From assembly GCA_963989385.1 (NCBI GenBank), contig OZ022508.1, positions 54,723,087 to 54,787,086 on the forward strand: a DNA stretch of 64,000 nucleotides, read 5' to 3'. Positions 59,579-64,000 of this stretch are shown in pieces. The position numbers were made by a program, and so were the translations under genes. How positions within the stretch are numbered: the stretch's first letter is position 1; the number at the start of each line of letters is the position of its first letter. Below the pieces are notes generated by a model. The model ran no database searches. It saw only the letters and a list, made by a program, of their open reading frames with translations, and was not told the DNA's origin. Source of the DNA: Ctena decussata. Lineage: Eukaryota; Mollusca; Bivalvia; Lucinida; Lucinidae.

Positions 59579-60572
59579 CAGGGCTCGGGAAATATTGAAA
59601 AATGAATCGGTTCAGCCGATGACGTCATCACCTAACTAATTTCCATTGGAAAAAAAAATTGATACCTTTCACGAAAACTAATGACAACAAAGGAAATCCT
59701 ATGAATTAATCCCGATTTCCGTACAATGGTCGTACATTGTTGTGTTTGGTGGAGTTCTTGGTTTCAAACATTTTAAGACGTTTAGCTACGCATGTAGAAG
59801 CAAATACAAGACTAAAACATGTTCGTAGGCAAAGCGGACGTGAGTACATTTAACAAAAGAAACTTTTGTCACAAAAACACACGTGCATTTGTTTGTCCTA
59901 GGTTTTAATCTCATTTGACTGGTCAATGCATATTTTGACTGACAAGTGGCGACAGGTCAATAGGTTGGTATTCCTAAAAACTCCATTGCAGACAGTACTA
60001 TCCGTTGTAAGGGCAAATGCAAATATGAATGAACTTCGGACAGACTTTGTCAATACATTCGTCAGCATTCATCTGTTATGGATACACTCGCAAACTTTTG
60101 AAGTCGGCATAGGCCCTACACATACAGGTCAGTTACATTCTCGCGATCGTGAAAAAAGATGGACACCTTTTATCCCAAAGCCCAGTCATTGTGATTTAGA
60201 TAAGTTGTTTTGTAGACTGTCGCAAGAGTGCACTTCATTATGACACTTGTTATTGACAGGTAGGCGGTCCGACATGTGGTTCAGTGCTCCATACGGACAA
60301 TCTCGATTGGCCCGTAGGCGGTCTTTTCGTCTGGCTAACACCTGCGTTAATCCGATTAGTTATGACACATGCTACAATTTTAAAGACAGTGGCGATATTT
60401 CATACGTCGGGACAAGATCAAACAGCCGTGTGTAACAATTATTGGACGAATCAGAGAAAAAGTACTGGGCCAGTATGGGACCGATTTTTTGGGGCTTTTG
60501 GCTGTTTCCAATCGGTCCCAATTTCTGAATTTTGGTCTGGGACCAAAAGAAATCCGGTTTTCCCGAGCCCTG
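59579..60572. mobile_element. Non-autonomous hAT transposon, 994 bp, with 8-bp target-site duplication
   Basis: Terminal inverted repeats are CAGGGCTCGGGAAA at the left and TTTCCCGAGCCCTG at the right (one extra T follows the pairing block inside). Both flanks are the identical 8-mer TTGTAGAC (59571-59578 and 60573-60580), which fits the hAT preference for T at position 2 and A at position 7. CAGGG ends plus an 8-bp duplication define the hAT superfamily. Subterminal GGGACCGATTTT and AATCGGTCCC form a further inverted pair near the right end. No transposase motif is visible; the 105-codon open frame at 59926-60243 is not recognised, so mobility would have needed a transposase in trans. Confidence 0.93.
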
Positions 60573-60580
60573 TTGTAGAC
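60573..60580. repeat. hAT target-site duplication, right copy
   Basis: TTGTAGAC, identical to 59571-59578. It begins directly after the CCCTG terminus. Confidence 0.92.
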
Positions 60581-60675
60581 CCTGATCAGACTGCTCCTTC
60601 ATGAGCAGTTTGATCTGGGTCTACAATGTTTGTTCAGACCTGTCTGTCCGAATATTTAGGGTCATTAAGGTAGCG

Positions 60676-61521
60676 TATATTCAAGATTCACAAGTATTAA
60701 ATCAACTTTCAGAGTTCAGATATAAGAGAAGTTTTTTCTGTAGATCTTTAACCTTTATTAAGGTAACTGTCTTGTATCTGTTTCTCAAGATGTTACTTTT
60801 ACCGGATTTTCGTCAAATAAATCATTTGGTATCATATTGCACAGTATCTTAACCTAACATCTAAATATTTGGACACCTTTTAATTTGTCCCGAGAAGCGA
60901 GAAATACTCTATTTCTTCCAATAAATGCCCTGGAGGCATTGCCACTCACAAGTCCTAAAATGGCACTTTGAAAACAAAATTAGGGCAGTAAATGGCAAAT
61001 TTTGGTGGTCTTAAAGACTTGGGACCAGTTGTTCAAAGCATCGTTAGCCTAACAAGCTTATTAAGGGGTCAGCTCATTAAGTGTTTACCGACTTCATAGC
61101 CAAATACACTGTAATTTTTGTTGAAAATATGTAAAAAGCTTCTGCAATGCAAAAGCTTCTCACATTTTTCAACCAAAATTTTGGCATATTTGAGATATTA
61201 ACATTTGAAATTGTAAGTTATCTTATCCAGTTTTGTGGAATTTTTTCAACAAAAAAAAGTGAGGGGGCATTTATTAGAGAAGGGGAATTTATATGAAGAA
61301 TATGGTACATGTATGTATTACCATGATTACTTCTCCTTTGGTGTCGGTGGCAGATTTTCTGGTTTAGCTCTGTTTTGTGACTATGTGCAGACAGAACATT
61401 GCCTTCCATGCAATTCTTGTCTAATACTGAAAAAATCTGAATTAAGAGCTTTTCTTTCTATTATTATCATTCTGAATGACAGTGAACATTACGAATGCAA
61501 CAGTCAGCAGTGGTACTTTAA
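60676..61521. other. Non-coding with repeat fragments
   Basis: Fragments include CCAATAAATGCCCTGGAGGCATT at 60919 (split: CCAATAAATGCCC, TGGAGGCATT), resembling family A ends, and GGGACCAGTTGTTCAAAGC at 61021, a motif I recognise from common marine MITEs. An inverted pair AAAAAGCTTCTGCAATGC / GCAAAAGCTTCTCAC lies near 61133-61160. No gene is supported. Confidence 0.45.
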
Positions 61522-61710
61522 CTCTTTAAGTGCCAAAAAGCAGACGACAAAATTCACATCTGCTAATTTTAAAAAAAAAACCTTGTCCAAGATATTTCAT
61601 ATCTAGAGGGCAAAAAGTGTAGATCTAGATGAGGAGGCTCATAATGAGCGACCTCATCAGGATCTGCACTTTTTGCAAATTAGCTGTTTTTGTCTGTGGT
61701 GCTTAAAGAG
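61522..61710. mobile_element. Foldback MITE family D with TTAA target duplication (piggyBac-like)
   Basis: The 189-bp element begins CTCTTTAAGTGCCA and ends TGGTGCTTAAAGAG, flanked by TTAA at 61518-61521 and 61711-61714. AAAAAGCAGACGACAAAA pairs loosely with TTTTTGTCTGTGG, and the core is an AGATCTAGATGAGG...CCTCATCAGGATCT hairpin. TTAA duplication is typical of piggyBac and Kolobok-type elements. No coding capacity. A diverged copy is at 46812-47030. Confidence 0.85.
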
Positions 61711-61714
61711 TTAA

Positions 61715-61949
61715 TCAACCAAATCACTGCATTTTTATAGCTGCCATGTTAAACTGAGCACAAATTAAACGGTTGACAATATTTTTTGTGATAATGCCAA
61801 CAATGATATTTAAATCTGATCTCCTTGTATAGAACACGTAGACTCAGGTGTGAAGTATTTATCTTAAACTTCCTTGTTCGTGATATAGACAAAATGAAGA
61901 CGCCTGTTATTTTGGGCAGTCTTATCATATCTCTTACCTATTTCAATCT
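61715..61949. other. Non-coding, nothing recognised
   Basis: No gene, RNA or repeat signal was identified. Confidence 0.4.
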
Positions 61950-62245
61950 TACCGTACTTACTGTACTTACCAAAGGGTGAATGGGTACACTTTCAGAGGA
62001 AGCAACTCTGCATTATCATTTTTGCTGCCCTTCTCAGTAGGGGTCAACTCTTAAAGGAAAGGGTTGGGGGGAGGGGGGGGGGGGGCCTGATATAGACTGA
62101 AATGCTGTCTCAAAAGGCCTCTTCTAGGAGCAAATTCTTTTCTTTAAGAGTAGACCAGGGAAGCAAACAGGAATGCATGAAAGTTATTTCCCTTTGTAAA
62201 ATGGTATGAAACATGGAGGTAAACCCATTCACCTTAAATTTTCGT
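61950..62245. mobile_element. Foldback MITE family A, copy 4, with internal poly-G
   Basis: It contains AAAGGGTGAATGGGTAC and AAACCCATTCACCTTAAAT at its two sides as an inverted pair, and the core arms GGGTCAACTCTTAAAGGAAA and TTTTCTTTAAGAGTAGACC. A G-rich tract (62066-62085) interrupts the core. Confidence 0.65.
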
Positions 62246-62349
62246 ACAGAGGTACCTGAGCAAACAGTGTAGACCTAGATGAGACTGTCGAGACTGTTAC
62301 AGGATTAATCTAATTAGGGCTTAAACTGACTGTTACATGCAACAGATAT
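62246..62349. other. Non-coding, part of a family C/D-like hairpin
   Basis: It contains AAACAGTGTAGACCTAGATGAG, similar (split: AAACAGTGTAGACC, TAGATGAG) to the core of families C and D. No complete element is resolved. Confidence 0.35.
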
Positions 62350-63055
62350 TACTTCTTAAGCCCTGTGCTGACTGTCCCGGTTTGGCATCCCCAGTAAGTC
62401 CCGGTAAGTGATCCGAGGGAAACCCTGTTGAACCGGGAGAACAACCCTGGCGGAACCGTGAACATCCTAATAGCCTTGGTTGTTTTAAAATGTTTAATAC
62501 AACCAGGAGTCGCCAGGAAAGATCAAGAACCAGCTTTATCCTGGGATGTCCGGGGCAGTTCCGGGTCTCTACCGTCCCTCTACCATGATAAACCGTGGCG
62601 TTCTGGTGTGATGTTCAACCCCGGCTTTGGGCCGGCAGAGCTCAGGTGAAGAATGGTACAGCCCCATTTCATACCGGTGGAGGCAGGGATTGGAATGGTA
62701 TAAGCCAGTTTATCAACCGATAAAGCCCCGTTTATACCCAGAAAATGGTTGTACACCTACGGTTAGGGCCAGTAGATCCCCATTTTATTAGGGACTGATC
62801 CGGTTTAACACAGTTTGTGCGGGAGATCCTAGATCCACCAAGATACAAGACGGTGAAGCTGCGGTGACATAGGGTGTAATGCCCCGGTATGCAACAAATT
62901 CTAGACCAGAGATACACCTTGGGAACGGTGGCAATGTGAGAATGCAATTTATTTATTAGGAAAACGGTCCCGTGTCATCACGGTATACCAGCTTTTCTTC
63001 AACGGGGATACGGGGACCAGCATGGTGACAGTGAGAACGGGGCTTTATCATTGTT
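62350..63055. other. GC-rich CCCGG/CCGGG-rich block, unidentified
   Basis: This 0.7-kb stretch is much richer in G+C than its surroundings and dense in CCGG, CCCGG and GGAACC-type words. Segments GATAAAGCCCCGTT (62720) and its complement AACGGGGCTTTATC (63036) form an inverted pair. It probably is part of an unrecognised transposable element. Open frames within it are short. Confidence 0.35.
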
Positions 63056-63788
63056 GTTGTTTTGATTCTTGTAACAATGTTCCCCAGGAGAGGCTTCTTA
63101 TCTTGAGTTAAGTCCCAGTTTATGTTAGGGAAATTATAAAAATCTTTTAAGATAGAGATATATATGCAATAACAAGTTTTGTCAGAACAAGTTTTGTCTG
63201 ACCTGCAACTAGCATTAGCAAGACATAGGTATTACTTTTCGGCGGCATACACTTCCTGGTTTATAGCTGTGTTCAGAGACGATGTGCATGTAGGCGAAAC
63301 ATTGCATTCTGCAGAAATAAGGGTACTTGTTCTTTTTCCTAACAACTTCTTTTTTTTGCCCTTAAAAGATTTTATTTTTGAAAGTCTATGTAAGGAAGTT
63401 TGAAAATTTGCCATTATCTGATTTCAGTGAAATAATTAAATCTTTCAAGATTGCTAATTTGCATATATCTAGATTTAAATTTTAAAGTACTGCCGCATTC
63501 TTGTACTATATCAATGACTAGTTATCGACAATAAAACAAATAATGATATTTTAAATCTGATAACTCATTCAGGAGTGATCAAACTTCAATTACAAAGCTT
63601 TTTTCAAATGTAAAGTACAACTTAAGCCTGACAAATTTATGAGGAAGTTTGAAGAAAGACAAGATTTTAAAAGTCAGCAGATTCTATTGAATAGAACTGC
63701 CTTAATTAAGTACTCTGCCACTTCATATATAGTTCATGGTACAACTTACATTTAACAGAGGATCTTACATGAGTGCTCCTGTATTATT
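63056..63788. other. Non-coding, nothing recognised
   Basis: A TTGTCAGAACAAGTTTTGTC duplication occurs near 63178-63198. Overlapping open frames at 63179-63414 on opposite strands are not credible as genes. Confidence 0.4.
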
Positions 63789-64000
63789 AGCTCACCTGAG
63801 CCGAAGGCTCACAGGTGAGCTTATAGTATAGGCAGGCATCCGTCGTCCGTCGTCCGTCGTCCGTCCGTCCGTCCGTCCGTCAGTCCGTCCGTCCGTCAAC
63901 ATTTTCAAACGACATCTCCTCTGAAACTACAAGGCCCATCGTAACCAAATTTCATATATAGCATCTATGGGCAGGGGGAACCAATAATACTGTTTTTTAT
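63789..64000. repeat. Bivalve-type AGCTCACCTGAG repeat with (CCGTC)n minisatellite, cut by window edge
   Basis: It starts with the palindrome AGCTCACCTGAGCCGAAGGC...CACAGGTGAGCT, then has CCGTCGTCCGTCGTCCGTCG-type units (63840-63897) and an ACATTTTCAAACGACATCTC continuation. I recognise this order as the terminal part of a repeat common in molluscan genomes. The rest lies outside the window. Confidence 0.75.

Larger units (their letters stand above)
59455..60675. mobile_element. Foldback MITE family C, copy 4, split by a hAT insertion
   Basis: The left part (59455-59578) carries AAATTTCGGACACC and TGTTAATGCATCCAAATGAT. The right part (60573-60675) carries the hairpin GTAGACCCTGATCAGACTGC...GATCTGGGTCTAC and GTCTGTCCGAATATTTAG. 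Joined, they give the same layout as copy 3. The break coincides exactly with the hAT element and its target duplication. Confidence 0.85.

Noticed and set aside
60284..60604. 106-codon plus-strand frame spanning the right end of the hAT element
   Set aside because: It crosses the transposon terminus and target duplication into another MITE, so it cannot be a conserved gene.

Overview
The window is eukaryotic, AT-rich, intron-bearing and almost entirely repetitive, with no bacterial gene organisation. It is most likely nuclear DNA of a marine bivalve mollusc. This is inferred from interspersed repeats I recognise as common in bivalve genomes: the palindromic element beginning TGAGCCGCGACACGAGAAAA (1-72, 1026-1265, 3814-4039) and the AGCTCACCTGAG...(CCGTC)n repeat at the right edge. 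The species cannot be fixed from the sequence alone.

Layout. 0-4 kb: palindromic MITEs, a TA-flanked MITE and a decayed proline/lysine-rich coding remnant. 4.05-35.6 kb: one large satellite DNA array with a 140-bp monomer and about 200 copies. It is interrupted by three insertions: a 0.49-kb foldback element, a 0.7-kb TA-flanked MITE and a 1.05-kb AT-rich block. The array has nested higher-order repeats (markers recurring at 421, 1541, 1818, 3356 and 10918 bp) and divergent edges that share a variant absent from the centre. 35.6-45.5 kb: intergenic or intronic DNA with a long palindromic MITE, two 3' fragments of one non-LTR retrotransposon (38.1 and 42.2-43.3 kb) each next to a tract rich in GGATATCC, old degenerate repeats and a tRNA-like SINE. 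45.5-50.4 kb: the only convincing host coding exon, the first coding exon of a UDP-N-acetylhexosamine pyrophosphorylase (UAP1 family) on the + strand at 47583-47885, embedded in foldback MITEs of at least three families. 50.4-55.0 kb: a minus-strand L1/Tx1-like LINE whose ~1263-codon ORF2 is intact except for one in-frame TAA. 55-64 kb: more foldback families, a non-autonomous hAT element with perfect 8-bp target duplications inserted into another MITE, a TTAA-flanked MITE and simple repeats.

How the parts relate. No pathway or operon is present. The UAP1 exon would belong to the cytosolic step that makes UDP-GlcNAc/UDP-GalNAc for chitin, glycan and glycosaminoglycan synthesis. The next exons are not recognisable downstream, so the following intron probably exceeds 16 kb, and the LINE, hAT element and most right-hand MITEs may lie inside it. 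The features of most interest are the array architecture and several well-resolved transposon insertions with readable target-site duplications.
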